A DNA stretch of 64,000 nt from Sphingomonas sp. QA11 (GTDB lineage: Bacteria > Pseudomonadota > Alphaproteobacteria > Sphingomonadales > Sphingomonadaceae), in NCBI RefSeq assembly GCF_028473665.1, contig NZ_CP098774.1, forward strand, positions 3,810,501 to 3,874,500, in the 5' to 3' direction. A program made the translations under genes and the position numbers. The notes beneath the pieces were generated by a model. It ran no database searches, had not been told where the DNA came from, and saw only the letters and a program-made list of their open reading frames with translations. Every line of letters starts with the position of its first letter. The first letter of the stretch is position 1. Below are positions 63,760 to 64,000 of the stretch, one piece after another.

Positions 63760-64000
63760 TGGGTCGACCAGGGCTATACCGGTGAGCGTGCCGCCAACGC
63801 CGCAGCCAAACATGGCATCACCCTTGAAGTCGTCAAACTACCCGAGGCCAAGCGCGGCTTCGTGCTCCTGCCACGACGCTGGGTCGTCGAGCGGTCATTC
63901 GCCTGGGCAACCCGCTTCCGCCGTCTCGTCAAAGACTATGAACGCTACGCCGAAACACTCGCCGAACTTCACCTCGTCGCCTTTGCCTGCCTCATGATGA
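63760..64000 (+). mobile_element. IS5-family transposase C-terminal fragment (runs off window)
   Basis: The frame WVDQGYTGERAANAAAKHGI, EVVKLPEAKRGFVLLPRRWV, VERSFAWATRFRRLVKDYER and HLVAFACLMM is the C-terminal third of an IS5-group transposase, with the second Asp (VDQGYTG) and catalytic Glu (VVERSFAW). It begins abruptly without start or N-terminal domain at the junction with the DUF6118 relic, so the 5' part has been lost. It differs from the element at 28-29.5 kb. The end lies beyond the window. Confidence 0.85.

Overview
The window looks like a chromosomal segment of a high-GC alphaproteobacterium of the Sphingomonas type. The signs are several TonB-dependent receptors, a Caulobacter/Sphingomonas-style oxidative pentose operon, TonB-receptor/PepSY pairs and DUF6118-like sequence. 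No rRNA, tRNA or CRISPR array was recognised. All functions are read from translated sequence by eye; no database search was run.

Left part (1-27.7 kb), ordinary metabolic DNA. The 3' end of a siderophore-type TonB-dependent receptor is followed by a divergent SoxR/MFS-exporter pair sharing a SoxR-like operator inside a 19-bp-spacer promoter. Next is a minus-strand pentose operon in transcription order: XylX-like dehydratase, XylB-like D-xylose dehydrogenase, SMP-30 lactonase, sugar-porter MFS and mutarotase, with a LacI-type xyl box in front. An enoyl-CoA hydratase, a fused DegT-aminotransferase/FAD protein overlapping a GT2 glycosyltransferase, and a dctA-TonB receptor-SGNH hydrolase operon facing dctB-dctD come next. 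The DctD homologue lacks the GAFTGA loop. A TonB receptor, two PepSY membrane proteins and a convergent HutC-type repressor follow, with matching TGTATATACA-like sites, then a TauE/SafE permease.

Middle (27.7-32 kb), a scarred accessory region. It holds a decayed class IV aminotransferase, a complete IS5-family element, a possible acetyltransferase relic and an AT-rich beta-helix gene split by one in-frame amber codon.

Right part (32-64 kb), a minus-strand type I secretion/RTX island. HlyB-like and HlyD-like genes (60.7-63 kb) supply the exporter. A Sel1-repeat lipoprotein gene overlaps the start of a 7082-codon RTX/cadherin-like protein, and an HlyC-type lysine acyltransferase gene follows 12 nt after it. 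The giant protein carries two arrays (13 and 9 units) of exactly 342 bp per unit. Between exporter and substrate lie a second truncated Sel1 lipoprotein, a duplicated promoter/leader, a formylglycine-generating-enzyme-like gene split at an A_AAA_AAC slippery heptamer, two relics of a Y1 (REP-type) transposase and an IS630 element with a TA target duplication. The window ends in a DUF6118 pseudogene, broken by one nonsense codon and cut by an IS5-family transposase fragment.

The most plausible working unit is this: the HlyC homologue acylates and the HlyBD exporter secretes a very large calcium-dependent surface or toxin protein, translationally coupled to a lipoprotein. No TolC is in the window.
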